33,082 nucleotides of DNA from a virus, in the IMG/VR virus record IMGVR_UViG_3300046375_000033, positions 1 to 33,082 of that record; one strand, given 5' to 3'. Positions 1 to 8,254 of the stretch are shown piece after piece. Positions within the stretch are counted from its first letter, which is position 1. Each line of letters opens with the position of its first letter. The notes below the pieces were generated by a model that did no database searches, was not told the DNA's origin, and was given only the letters and a program-made list of their open reading frames with translations. The position numbers were made by a program, and so were the translations under genes.

Positions 1-657
1 GAGGCCGGCCGCGATCCGCAGCATTCGGCGAAAGGTCGCCACCGGATAATATTCGTTGTTGATCCCGTATTCGCCGACCGGCTTAACCGAGACCATTGGA
101 TCTTCGCCCAGGTAGCCACGATCGGTCGCCCAGCCAAAAAAGACCCGGACCGATTTATAAACGCTGCGTGGATCCCCGCTGATCTGATCAAAAAATTCGC
201 GCAGCGCGACCGGCGTGAGATCTGTCAATTGCACCCTATCGAATGCATTGATGAGTTTGAGCAATCGCCACCGATCACTAGTGACCGTCGATTGCTTAAA
301 TGTCCTGCCGACTTGATTTTGCCGCCATGCTTGGAATGCTTCGACCGCCTCGCGGACCGTTGCCGGCCTGATGTTTTGCAGCTTCTGGAGCTTTTCGTGG
401 GCCGCATAAGCGTTGGAAATTTTGCCGTCGTACATCTTGGCAAATTCACGCACGGCAATGCCAAAAGCGTCCTCACTCGGTTGCCGTCTCGACAAGTCGA
501 GTGCCGCACGACCCTCTATTTTGAGTTTTTGAATGAATTTTTCGGCCGCGGCCCGGCTTGCAAAATACTTCGCTTTACGCTTGCCATTGGCGAAATAGCG
601 ACCCGGCACCTCGACCCGCCAAGGGCTTGTTTTTGAAGGAAAAGGGATTGGGTTCAT
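1..657 (-). CDS. int: Tyrosine integrase, N-terminal part (cut by window start)
   Basis: Site-specific recombinase expected to insert the phage at a tRNA-Glu gene. The reading frame is open from the ATG at 657 to base 1, giving 219 residues. It begins MNPIPFPSKTSPWRVEVPG, then shows an AP2-like arm-binding segment (RYFANGKRKAKYFASRAAAE), then an all-helical SAM-like core-binding domain (VTSDRWRLLKLINAFDRVQLTDL..). It ends in YYPVATFRRMLRIAAGL, where the catalytic domain normally starts. The R-H-R-Y catalytic residues lie outside the window. The attP adjacent to its start supports the role. An 11-bp repeat ends immediately before the ATG, so integrase may bind over its own start. Family assignment is inferred from domain layout and context. 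Confidence 0.85.
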   Translation of the reverse strand, partial: MNPIPFPSKTSPWRVEVPGRYFANGKRKAKYFASRAAAEKFIQKLKIEGRAALDLSRRQPSEDAFGIAVREFAKMYDGKISNAYAAHEKLQKLQNIRPATVREAVEAFQAWRQNQVGRTFKQSTVTSDRWRLLKLINAFDRVQLTDLTPVALREFFDQISGDPRSVYKSVRVFFGWATDRGYLGEDPMVSVKPVGEYGINNEYYPVATFRRMLRIAAGL

Positions 658-668
658 CTGCGTTATTG
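658..668 (-). repeat. Arm-type site copy 1 (inverted)
   Basis: CAATAACGCAG on the minus strand, directly abutting the integrase ATG at 657. The same 11-mer occurs twice on the plus strand at 899-921, on the other side of the tRNA-derived core. Exact copies flanking an att core next to int are what integrase arm-binding sites look like. The position also suggests autoregulation of int. Confidence 0.6.
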
Positions 669-796
669 TAACGGAGATTTTTGCCAAAACAACCTCTTAT
701 TTCAACTAAATCACAAGTTTCTCTTGACGCAGGCGAGAAAAATGCCATAAGGGTAACTCCTTGATTTCTAGGAACTTACGAGGACCGAAAAAGGCG

Positions 797-840
797 CAGC
801 GCGTATGGGATTTGAACCCATGTACCGGCCTTGAGAGGGC
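797..840 (-). other. attP: attP core: 3' half of tRNA-Glu(CTC)
   Basis: Read on the minus strand, this matches a tRNA-Glu from the anticodon loop onward: loop CTCTCAA with anticodon CTC, half-stem GGCCG, four-base variable loop GTAC (typical of tRNA-Glu), T stem ATGGG/CCCAT around loop TTCAAAT, acceptor strand ACGCGCT and discriminator G at 797. No D arm or 5' acceptor strand follows at 841-930, and only three bases of the anticodon stem's 5' side match. It is therefore the identity segment that rebuilds a host tRNA on integration, not a working tRNA. CCA is not encoded. Confidence 0.8.
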
Positions 841-853
841 GATGGCATGATTT

Positions 854-884
854 CTATAAGTGTTTTGTTTTCAAGTACTTATAG
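854..884. repeat. 8-bp perfect inverted repeat beside the attP core
   Basis: CTATAAGT at 854-861 and ACTTATAG at 877-884 form a perfect inverted repeat around a 15-base AT-rich spacer. It lies between the tRNA-derived core and the two direct arm-type repeats. It may bind an excisionase or host factor, or form a small hairpin. Confidence 0.5.
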
Positions 885-898
885 ATTTGCAATTTTGC

Positions 899-921
899 CA
901 ATAACGCAGACAATAACGCAG
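899..921 (+). repeat. Arm-type sites copies 2 and 3 (direct)
   Basis: CAATAACGCAG at 899-909 is repeated exactly at 911-921, with a one-base gap and so a 12-bp period. The third exact copy, inverted, is at 658-668. This lies on the phage side of the tRNA-derived core, as expected for the P arm of a lambda-type attP. No gene is seen between 658 and 989. Confidence 0.6.
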
Positions 922-989
922 TTTTGCGGCTAAACAGGCCAAATTTGCGATTGATATCAAGCGCAGCGATACCGTAAAGAAGACACAGT

Positions 990-1259
990 ATGAGCGAAGA
1001 TTTGCCAGAACTGGATCGAGCTCGCATCGAGGAAATCACCAAAGGAATTCTGCTTGTGATCCGCGATAATTACACGCGCGGCCCGGTGTCGCGCGACCGA
1101 TGTTTTGAGGCGCTCAACGCCCTGGCCGCCAGCGCGGCCTTGGTGATAGAAGGCTCAGACGGACCCGGCGGCAAAGCGCAGAAATTCTTCGAGCAAGCAC
1201 TTCGGCAACACGGCGTCATTACTGAAAAAGCTTCTGCAACAGGGTCGGCCCGTTCTTAG
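990..1259 (+). CDS. Small acidic helical phage protein, unknown function
   Basis: 89 residues on the plus strand, opposite to the surrounding late genes, starting at an ATG 7 bases after AAAGAAG (976-982). The sequence (MSEDLPELDRARIEEITKGI...) is mostly helical with an Ala-rich central segment; there is no signal peptide or membrane span. Its stop codon overlaps the stop of the convergent membrane-protein gene at 1256, so the two units end head to head. It resembles in style the small hypothetical proteins of tailed phages of soil bacteria, but no named domain is recognised. Its position just beyond attP means it would sit at one end of the integrated prophage and might be expressed in the lysogen. 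That is inference. Confidence 0.6.
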   Translation: MSEDLPELDRARIEEITKGILLVIRDNYTRGPVSRDRCFEALNALAASAALVIEGSDGPGGKAQKFFEQALRQHGVITEKASATGSARS

Positions 1260-1606
1260 TGCGCCTGCCGAATCTCGGACAGGATCCGCCCCTGGTTATC
1301 GAGCATCTGTTGCTGGTTACGCGCGCTCATCTGCAACCCTTCCAGCACCGCTTTCTGCCGCTTTTCAAAATCGTCCAAGGCGTTATGCAAATCCCGCAGA
1401 TCCCGGAAAGCTTGTTCCCGAGCTACATTGACCTGCGTTCGCGTTTCATTGGCATTGTTATTCGTAGTCAACCAATTTCCCAATCCGCTCAAGCCAACCA
1501 ATGCCAAAATTCCAAACTGGATCATCTTGTCACCGCTGCGAGCCAATGTGGTAAGCAACGATACAATACCGTTCCCGTTCTTTTTTTCTGTCACTTCTTC
1601 ACTCAT
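1256..1606 (-). CDS. Small membrane protein with coiled-coil tail (holin candidate)
   Basis: 116 residues from ATG 1606, starting MSEEVTEKKNGNG. The start was chosen because it lies 4 bases after the upstream stop; a longer frame would overlap the upstream gene. Residues about 15-50 contain one clear transmembrane segment (IQFGILALVGLSGLGNW). This is followed by a long charged amphipathic helix likely to form a coiled coil (about 60-116). Single-span proteins of this kind near tail-fibre genes can be holin-like or part of a lysis complex, and no other holin candidate lies beside the endolysin. The assignment is tentative. Confidence 0.65.
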   Translation of the reverse strand: MSEEVTEKKNGNGIVSLLTTLARSGDKMIQFGILALVGLSGLGNWLTTNNNANETRTQVNVAREQAFRDLRDLHNALDDFEKRQKAVLEGLQMSARNQQQMLDNQGRILSEIRQAH

Positions 1607-1610
1607 CGAT

Positions 1611-1958
1611 TCAGGCCCCCGGCGGCGGATGGGCGATAAAGTCGGCAATCACTTTCGGCAACGCCGAGGTCACCACAAACTGAACGTCGGAATCGGCAAC
1701 GGTTTGCCCGCTTGGATCGGCCTGAACCGCAGCCTGGATCGTTGGATTCATCGCGACCGGCCAGGCGAACGGTCCCCAGGCGACACTTGAATTTTTGTTT
1801 GCCCAGGTTGCCCATGCTACCCGGTTGGCGTGATCCGGCGTCGTAGGGTTTTCGTTATTGATATCCTCGACGTCATGAACAACGGCGACCTCGATCTGTT
1901 GTTGGACCGAAGGAATTTGGTAGCGCAACGCATAGCTTGATGTGTAGGGAGTGCTCAT
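1611..1958 (-). CDS. Phage protein of unknown function downstream of tail fibre
   Basis: 115 residues, beginning MSTPYTSSYALRYQIPSVQQ and ending in a Pro/Gly-rich tail (IAHPPPGA). It is soluble, without cysteine or a membrane span. It is the first gene after the collagen-like fibre (gap of 6 bases) and ends 4 bases before the membrane-protein start, so it is co-transcribed with the fibre. Location suggests a fibre chaperone or small virion protein. No family is recognised. Confidence 0.7.
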   Translation of the reverse strand: MSTPYTSSYALRYQIPSVQQQIEVAVVHDVEDINNENPTTPDHANRVAWATWANKNSSVAWGPFAWPVAMNPTIQAAVQADPSGQTVADSDVQFVVTSALPKVIADFIAHPPPGA

Positions 1959-1964
1959 AGAATT

Positions 1965-4928
1965 TTACCAGCCGGTGTCGGCAGTCATTTGATAATTAGC
2001 TACATAGTTTGAAGCATTCCGACTACTTAAACCAAATCCTTGAAACCCTGTTTCGCCAACCTGATTTACAGACGTGATCGCTACATCTGCAGCTGCAACT
2101 TGGTCATAGATATTATTAGCATTTCCAGTGATTGGACTATATCCGATAATTGTCGGATCTTTCGCCATTCTGGTAGGAAATATAACAGAAACTAATGGAT
2201 TACGTCCGCCGATTACCGTAACGGCATAGGCACCTAATTGAGATACCGATCCCGGTTTAACTGCATAATCAAATGATTTGCAAAAATAACGTTGAGATGC
2301 AAACAGATTCTCCACAAACGGGCAATCGATCGGCGTCGTGCAAAGCGCGCCTGGTTCGTGCTGGACGAAAGCAATGTCGAAAGTTGCGCCGGCCGTCGCC
2401 AGCAAATTGCTCATTCCGGTCACGCCGCGGATGTCGCCGATTTGCCAGGCAGCGTTAGCCGCAGCTGTGTAAGTTGATCCGCAGGCTAAAAAGATTTCCA
2501 GATTGTAACCGACCCCACCAGGAACAGCGCTATAGGTGCCAACCCAGACAGGCAAATTAGGCAACGGAATCAATGTCCAAGTGGCCGCCGATGGAATGGT
2601 GCAAAGCTTAACCAGACTGTGCGTCGCAGTAGGGTCTTTTAAACGCAGGGCAAAGGTTAATCCGGCAACGCTTGACCGCACTAAAAGCGACGTCGAATGC
2701 ACGTCCATCGCGAGTTCACGCCAACGCGGACCTTCGAGGTATTGAGTAATACCCCAAAAATCACCGGCGGCCAGGGATGCCTGCGCTGTTCCGACCGAAA
2801 AACGTTGATAGTTTTGGGTGATACCGAAGTTGGTTCCTGGTAGGACAATCGGCGCGGTTGGAACACTTTGCAGCGCGGTGTTGACGGTACCGGTTAATCC
2901 AGCACTTTTAAAAATCGCGTAACGATCCTGAATAAACGTGCCACTAGCCGGATTCGTCAACGCGGTCGCCACATTGCGCTGGTCCACCTCAAACGTCGGG
3001 TTGCCGATCGCGTTAAAGCTGCGCAAACGGACGCTCCAGATCACCGGCTGTAACGCCTGGCTGTTGTTGGTGCCATCAATAAAATCGGTCGTGTTACCGC
3101 TGGTCTGGTTCAACAAGCCTTTGGTCGATGCGCTGGCCAGCGGAATCTGGTCAGTCCCGGTAACGTGGCTGGCTTCATGCGGCGTTGGAGTTCGCGCGTT
3201 AGTCAATTGCGGGTCGTCGCCCGAGACAGTCTGGGCGTGCGTAGTCGCCGCAATGCCCGCCGCGGTGCCTTGCACCAGGATCAAGGAATCGCTGCCAAGC
3301 GTCGCTTTGTTGTTCGCGTTCGCGCTGATCGCTGTCGGCCCAGCCGGTCCAGTTGCGCCGGTAGAACCGGTCGGCCCTTGTGGTCCAGTCGCGCCGGTAG
3401 AACCGGTCGACCCCTGAGAACCGGTCGCCCCCATCTGTGCGACTAATGACCAATGTGTTGTATCGGTCGCCGGATCGGTGCCGGTTGTTGCTAAAATGCA
3501 AACGTAAGAGCTGCCAGTCCGGCTTACGGTGTCATACGGCACATAAGCCGTTGAACCAGACCAAGTCCCGCGCCAAGTGTAGCCTTGCCCTTGCGGACCG
3601 GTCGCGCCGGTTGCCCCAGCCGGGCCTTGACTGCCGGTCGAACCCGTCGCGCCTTGCGGACCTTGAGCACCGGTTGCGCCGGCCGGTCCAGTTGCTCCGG
3701 TTGTTCCTGGCGGGCCTTGTGGTCCCGTCGCTCCAGTGGTACCAGCCGGACCTTGTGCGCCCGTTGCGCCAGTCGGCCCCTGAGCGCCGGCAGCGCCCAT
3801 TTGCGCTACGATCTGCCAGTGAGTGGTATCTGTAGCCGGATCGTTTCCATTACTGGCCAGGATGCACACATAAGAGCTGCCGTTGCGGCTAACCGTGTCA
3901 TAGGGCACGTAAGTGGTCACATTCACCCACGCACCGTGCCAACTATAGCCTTGGCCCTGCGGTCCTTGGGCACCAGTTGCGCCAGCTGAACCCTGTGGAC
4001 CTGGAATACCTTGAGGTCCTTGCGGGCCGGTAGCGCCAGATGACCCGGTAGGTCCTTGTGGACCTGTCTGACCGGGATTGCCCTGCGGACCGGTTGGTCC
4101 GGTCGCACCAGTGTTACCAATTGGACCTTGAGCGCCGGTTGCACCGGTAGCTCCCTGCGGCCCGGCTGAGCCGGCAGCGCCCGTGTTGCCTTGAACTCCC
4201 TGTAATCCCTGCGGTCCCTGCGCGCCTTGCGGCCCGGTAGCACCCGGCGGCCCCTGCATCGGTCCAACGTTATGCCAGGCGGGCGCAGTCCAGACGTATC
4301 CGTTACCGTCACTCTGCGCAATCCACATGTCGCCGTTGGTATTGCCGGTTGTCGGCAAATCGGCCGGAGTTGCAACTGTGCCTTTAAGCGTAATGGAGGT
4401 CCCTTGCGGTCCGGTCGCACCTTGCGGACCTTGAACCCCTTGCGCACCTTGTGGACCAGCCGGCCCGGGAGGACCCTGCGGCCCGAGTGGTCCTTGGCCA
4501 CCGGTTGCGCCGGTACCACCCTGCGGTCCTTGAGGTCCTTGCGCGCCCTGCGCTCCGGTTTGACCGGGTGAACCTTGCGGCCCAGTCAATCCCTGCGGAC
4601 CGATTGCACCGGTTGGACCCGCTGGACCTAGTGGACCAATCGGTCCCGTAGCTCCGGGTGGCCCCTGCGGCCCCGTTGCGCCGGTAGCACCAGCAGGGCC
4701 AGCCGAACCATTAGCGCCTGGTGGTCCGGTCGCGCCGGGGACGCCAGGCGTACCATTAATGCCAGCAGTTCCCTGCGGCCCAGGCGGTCCTTGAATGCCC
4801 TGGTGCCCGTAATTGACATCGATCTGCGACGCTGAATAAAGCGCCACATCGATGCTTGATGACGGCAGTAGCGTGACCGCAATCGGCGTCGGCGCTAGAT
4901 CAACCGTGCAATCAATTTGAACGCTCAT
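1965..4928 (-). CDS. Collagen-like tail fibre with two carbohydrate-binding-like modules
   Basis: 987 residues; probable receptor-binding fibre. Residues 1-40 are a short N-terminal attachment segment. About 41-176, 223-327, 378-447 and 499-530 are Gly-X-Y collagen repeats that should form trimeric rods. Residues 178-222 are a small inserted domain ([17 protein letters not shown]..). Residues about 327-378 and 449-500 are two near-identical modules ([20 protein letters not shown] and [20 protein letters not shown]) with the aromatic pattern of CBM5/12-type carbohydrate binders. Residues 535-987 form a C-terminal head with the [14 protein letters not shown] motif seen in fibre tips. The start overlaps the upstream stop by 4 bases. 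Glycan binding is inferred. Confidence 0.9.
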   Translation of the reverse strand: MSVQIDCTVDLAPTPIAVTLLPSSSIDVALYSASQIDVNYGHQGIQGPPGPQGTAGINGTPGVPGATGPPGANGSAGPAGATGATGPQGPPGATGPIGPLGPAGPTGAIGPQGLTGPQGSPGQTGAQGAQGPQGPQGGTGATGGQGPLGPQGPPGPAGPQGAQGVQGPQGATGPQGTSITLKGTVATPADLPTTGNTNGDMWIAQSDGNGYVWTAPAWHNVGPMQGPPGATGPQGAQGPQGLQGVQGNTGAAGSAGPQGATGATGAQGPIGNTGATGPTGPQGNPGQTGPQGPTGSSGATGPQGPQGIPGPQGSAGATGAQGPQGQGYSWHGAWVNVTTYVPYDTVSRNGSSYVCILASNGNDPATDTTHWQIVAQMGAAGAQGPTGATGAQGPAGTTGATGPQGPPGTTGATGPAGATGAQGPQGATGSTGSQGPAGATGATGPQGQGYTWRGTWSGSTAYVPYDTVSRTGSSYVCILATTGTDPATDTTHWSLVAQMGATGSQGSTGSTGATGPQGPTGSTGATGPAGPTAISANANNKATLGSDSLILVQGTAAGIAATTHAQTVSGDDPQLTNARTPTPHEASHVTGTDQIPLASASTKGLLNQTSGNTTDFIDGTNNSQALQPVIWSVRLRSFNAIGNPTFEVDQRNVATALTNPASGTFIQDRYAIFKSAGLTGTVNTALQSVPTAPIVLPGTNFGITQNYQRFSVGTAQASLAAGDFWGITQYLEGPRWRELAMDVHSTSLLVRSSVAGLTFALRLKDPTATHSLVKLCTIPSAATWTLIPLPNLPVWVGTYSAVPGGVGYNLEIFLACGSTYTAAANAAWQIGDIRGVTGMSNLLATAGATFDIAFVQHEPGALCTTPIDCPFVENLFASQRYFCKSFDYAVKPGSVSQLGAYAVTVIGGRNPLVSVIFPTRMAKDPTIIGYSPITGNANNIYDQVAAADVAITSVNQVGETGFQGFGLSSRNASNYVANYQMTADTGW

Positions 4929-5341
4929 GTGACAGGCACTAGGCGTTGACCGACGCTCGGGTTCAGAAAAACGGTTCCAGCAATGAGTTCGTTCGGATCA
5001 CCGCTTACGATGATGGCGCGAAGATCCCAGTAATAAAGGAACTTGGCTTCAATCGAGTTGACGGTTGCTGCGGGCACAGTCCAGGTCGCTTTCCCGTTTG
5101 TTCCGGCTCCAGCCGCAACCAGCCAATCGTGCACGTAAATAGCCGGCGGCACGGTATCGGCATCATCGAGATCTTTCTTCATCGTGAACATGAAATGCCA
5201 AGAGCTGATGTCGTGCGGTACACCAACTACCGGCGGTACGGCATTGGGATCCGGCGGCACGTCCCAGAAGGTTACGCTGAAGGGGATCGCCGCGCCCTGG
5301 AAGGCGTTCCGGATCGTGATTGAGTAGGGATCGGCCGTCAT
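4925..5341 (-). CDS. Putative tail-fibre adaptor / baseplate protein
   Basis: 138 residues, all-beta in character ([20 protein letters not shown]...). It sits between the two large fibre genes and is joined to the downstream fibre by an ATGA overlap at 4925-4928. The pattern of a short beta-rich protein next to fibres, with conserved Trp and alternating hydrophobic residues, resembles the N-terminal immunoglobulin-like part of BppU-type receptor-binding adaptors. I infer that it links fibre to tail tip. No catalytic motif is seen, and the family assignment is uncertain. Confidence 0.7.
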   Translation of the reverse strand: MTADPYSITIRNAFQGAAIPFSVTFWDVPPDPNAVPPVVGVPHDISSWHFMFTMKKDLDDADTVPPAIYVHDWLVAAGAGTNGKATWTVPAATVNSIEAKFLYYWDLRAIIVSGDPNELIAGTVFLNPSVGQRLVPVT

Positions 5342-5346
5342 AGCTT

Positions 5347-8010
5347 TCAGGTTCCAAGATAATCTAATTGAAAGAGTGGACCCACCGGAGAGGCCGCAGC
5401 GGCTGCTTCATAGATTAGCGCGTTAGGAATGGTGCCGCTCTGGTTGGAGGGAGTTACTTCCACGTAATCGCCTGCGTTCAATTTCAAAATGCCGCTGATT
5501 AATTGATTCGTTGGAGTAAATGATGAAGCGATTATTACCACCATATTTCCCAGTCTGGGATGAGTCGACCCATTTACCGTCACGTTGACATTGAGATAAG
5601 TTGTCGATCCTCCGGCTCCGCCCCAACTCAATTGAACGGTGACCAGATAATACCCTGCGGTCACAATGGTCAGCCTGGAAGGATTACCAGCTGACCACTT
5701 GGTATCAGTATCCCAACTGACCGCCGTCCAGGGAATAACTGTGGCGTCGGCGTAAGTCCAGTTACTTGTCCGAACCGCCTGCGTATGATTAAGAGTAGCT
5801 CCACCACCGCTGCCGGCTGGTCCGGTCGGTCCGATCGAGCCCGCCGGCGACACTTGCGCACCGCTCGTTATCACTGTGCCAGAGCTGGTATTGCCGGTCG
5901 TACCGCTATTGGTTAGCACGACATGGGTCGCGTCGGTGACTACCGATACGCTGAAATATCCGGCACCGGCCACGTAAAGGTTTTGGCCTTGGACCATCCA
6001 TGCGCTCGAACCTACGGTCACCGTAACCGGCGAACCGGTTGGTGGCATCGTGAAAAGCGCCGTCGTGGCTGTAAACGCGTTTGTCCCGGCTGGACCGTTT
6101 AACCCGGACGGACTCACGCCGCCGCCGCTCGGTACGCTCGCAGCGGGTGCTGCGTTGCTGCTATACCCCAGGTTGGTAACGACCGCATGCGTAATATCGG
6201 TAACGCTAGCAACCGTGTAATAGCCGCCACCCGCGATATAAATCGCCTGATTAGGCACCATCCACGCCGTTGTGCCGACAGCGATTGAGACGGTGGCACT
6301 CACGGCTGGCTGCGTAAACCCGGCACTGAGCGTCGTGAACGCGTTCAGGCCTGCGCCTCCGGCTCCGGCTGGTCCTATCAAGCCAGCCGGTGAAAGATGC
6401 GCGCCCGAAGCGATCACCGTCCCGGCGGTAACGTTACCGGGATAGTTAAGGTTGGTCGCGCTGAACACTGTCGGGCTACTAATCGATGCGACCTGGAACG
6501 AACCGGCTCCAACAATCACAATCACCTGGCCAACGCTCAACCAAGCCGTGTTACCGATTGTAACGCCAACAACGGCCGCTACGGCCGGCATCGTGAAATT
6601 AGCGCTAGTCGTGTCATAAGCGTTCGCGCCCGGAGTGCCGGTACTCGACGGCCCCGCAATACCGCCTGGGGTGACTATGGCCCCCGAGTTGATTACCGTG
6701 CCTGGAACCACATTGGTCGCCGAGTATCCCAGATTAGTCAGAACCGCCTGAGTGGCACTGGTAACCGATGAGACTGCATAATACCCGGCTCCGGAGATAA
6801 AAACTACGTATCCTGCGCCACCTAGCCACGCGGTTGACGCCATCGTGACCGAGACCGTTGCCAACATCGCCGGCACCGTAAAGTTGGCGCTGGTTGTGCT
6901 AAACGCGTTTTGGCCGGCAGTTCCGCCACCGCCTAAAGAGTCCCAGGGCATAATCGCCGCCCCTGCCGTAATCGTGGTCCCTGCAATGGCGTTCCACGGG
7001 TCGCCTAAGTTCTGGATCGTGACATGTGTGCCGTCTGGAACCGCAGTCACCGAGTAGTAGCCGGCAATCGGAATGCGGACCCACTGGCCAACGACAAAAC
7101 CAGTCGAGCTACTGACTGTCACGTTGACCGTGCCACCGGATGCCGGGGTCGGGAAGTTGGCTGCGACGCTCGCTGCGATTGAAGCAAACTGCAGGTTGCC
7201 TGCACCGCTCAAGTTGATCGTCGTGTTATCGACCGGGATAGCAGCCGGATTAAGCTTCGAGCTGGCGTTCAGACCGGCGTATCCGTTTACGGCGTTCTTG
7301 CGCGTAATTAACTCTAAGAGTGAAGCGTCCGGATAGGTCTGAATAACGTTAGTCGCAGCAATCCCGACGTTTGTGCCACTCGGGATCACCGTCCCAGACG
7401 CGGCGTTCCCGGCCCCGCCCATGTTCTGGGCAACAAAATCCGTCGCATTAGTGATCGAGACGACCTGATATGCACCCGCACCCGCCGCAATTGCCAGATT
7501 TAATCCAGTTGAAAGCCAGCTAGTGCTGTTGATCCGGACCGTGACATTGGCGTTGACTGCCGAGGTAGTGAACGCCGCAATTGTCGTATCAAGGACGGTC
7601 TCGCTCAGCAGCGACCTCTGAACCGTAAACTCGACGTCAAGCGTGCGCGCAATTGTGCCGAAACTGGTCTGGTACCGGATCTCGCCGACACAAGTAACCG
7701 AGGTCTGAGTCCCGATCGCCGCCAACATTTGTGTCGTGTTGAAATTCGGATAACCGACGTAACAAACGCGGCCCTGCGTATCGACTACCCGGTTAAAAGT
7801 GTTTTGTTGCACCAGGGCGTTTGGGCCTGTGCTGAAGAGCCCAAAGCGCAAACCGGGCGAGGTGCCAAGATCGATGTTGCCTGTGGCGCGCGCAAAATAG
7901 ACCGCCATCGTTGGCGTATCCTGGCTCTTAACCTGGATCGGCGGCGCGGCCTGCCTTGAACCGAATCCCTGCACCGCCTGCTGCAAGTCTAAATCGATAA
8001 TTATAACCAT
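5347..8010 (-). CDS. Modular tail fibre: six beta repeats and C1q-like tip
   Basis: 887 residues. Residues 1-145 are a beta-rich N-terminal domain (DLDLQQAVQGFGSRQAAPPI..) similar in style to BppU-type baseplate proteins. Six related modules follow at about 146-216, 286-353, 369-449, 463-543, 556-636 and 644-724. The repeat unit reads roughly TVxVGxxAWxxxGQxxYxxGAGYYxVxSVxDxTHxxxTNLG, then GTxIxSGAxVSPxG. Between modules 1 and 2 is a typical fibre motif, GYAGLNASSKLNPAAIP. Short Gly-X-Y links join the later modules. Residues about 740-887 resemble a C1q/TNF-like jelly-roll trimer head (AGYYLVTVQLSW, ASSFTPTNQLISGILKLNAGDYVEV). It is probably a host-recognition fibre. No strong ribosome site precedes the ATG. 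Confidence 0.9.
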   Translation of the reverse strand: MVIIIDLDLQQAVQGFGSRQAAPPIQVKSQDTPTMAVYFARATGNIDLGTSPGLRFGLFSTGPNALVQQNTFNRVVDTQGRVCYVGYPNFNTTQMLAAIGTQTSVTCVGEIRYQTSFGTIARTLDVEFTVQRSLLSETVLDTTIAAFTTSAVNANVTVRINSTSWLSTGLNLAIAAGAGAYQVVSITNATDFVAQNMGGAGNAASGTVIPSGTNVGIAATNVIQTYPDASLLELITRKNAVNGYAGLNASSKLNPAAIPVDNTTINLSGAGNLQFASIAASVAANFPTPASGGTVNVTVSSSTGFVVGQWVRIPIAGYYSVTAVPDGTHVTIQNLGDPWNAIAGTTITAGAAIMPWDSLGGGGTAGQNAFSTTSANFTVPAMLATVSVTMASTAWLGGAGYVVFISGAGYYAVSSVTSATQAVLTNLGYSATNVVPGTVINSGAIVTPGGIAGPSSTGTPGANAYDTTSANFTMPAVAAVVGVTIGNTAWLSVGQVIVIVGAGSFQVASISSPTVFSATNLNYPGNVTAGTVIASGAHLSPAGLIGPAGAGGAGLNAFTTLSAGFTQPAVSATVSIAVGTTAWMVPNQAIYIAGGGYYTVASVTDITHAVVTNLGYSSNAAPAASVPSGGGVSPSGLNGPAGTNAFTATTALFTMPPTGSPVTVTVGSSAWMVQGQNLYVAGAGYFSVSVVTDATHVVLTNSGTTGNTSSGTVITSGAQVSPAGSIGPTGPAGSGGGATLNHTQAVRTSNWTYADATVIPWTAVSWDTDTKWSAGNPSRLTIVTAGYYLVTVQLSWGGAGGSTTYLNVNVTVNGSTHPRLGNMVVIIASSFTPTNQLISGILKLNAGDYVEVTPSNQSGTIPNALIYEAAAAASPVGPLFQLDYLGT

Positions 8011-8013
8011 AAA

Positions 8014-8241
8014 TTATTGGAACTTTTGCCAGCGCGGCGGGTTATCCGGACACTCAGCCTCGGCTACGTGTGTTTTAAAATGCGTGTTACAGCCGCAGAG
8101 TCTGCACCATGTGCCGAGCGGCCCAGCATGATACCGGCATTCTCGACAGATCGCGATCCGGCGTTCCGCCTCCTGCGCTTCCGTAAAGCGTTTTTTCCGT
8201 TCGGCCCATTCGCGCACTTTATCTGCAATAGAAACGGTCAT
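8014..8241 (-). CDS. Small zinc-ribbon protein
   Basis: 75 residues with a charged helical N-terminus and a compact metal-binding C-terminal half: CRECRYH (C32, C35), CRLCGC (C46, C49, C51) and a final CPDNPPRW. This Cys pattern followed by CP..W is common in small proteins encoded beside phage tail-fibre genes. It ends 4 bases before the modular fibre start. Its role is unknown; a structural or assembly accessory is likelier than DNA binding, given the context. Confidence 0.75.
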   Translation of the reverse strand: MTVSIADKVREWAERKKRFTEAQEAERRIAICRECRYHAGPLGTWCRLCGCNTHFKTHVAEAECPDNPPRWQKFQ

Positions 8242-8254
8242 AGTTCAAATGGCA

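Noticed and set aside
229-636. Plus-strand frame of 135 codons opposite the integrase
   Set aside because: The minus strand carries an uninterrupted integrase frame with recognisable domains, and the plus frame has no ribosome site.
724-752. Plus-strand promoter TTGACG-17-ATAAGG in attP
   Set aside because: The -10 match is weak and it reads away from any adjacent gene except the distant small gene at 990.
797-890. A complete tRNA gene
   Set aside because: Only the 3' half is present; no D arm or 5' acceptor strand follows in the next 100 bases.
2938-4651. Several plus-strand and off-frame frames opposite the collagen-like fibre
   Set aside because: They arise from the repetitive Gly-X-Y codons and have low-complexity Arg/Pro/Gly composition.
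3340-4760. Short GC-rich repeats resembling a CRISPR array or satellite
   Set aside because: Unit is 9 bases and in frame, which is collagen coding, with no spacers.
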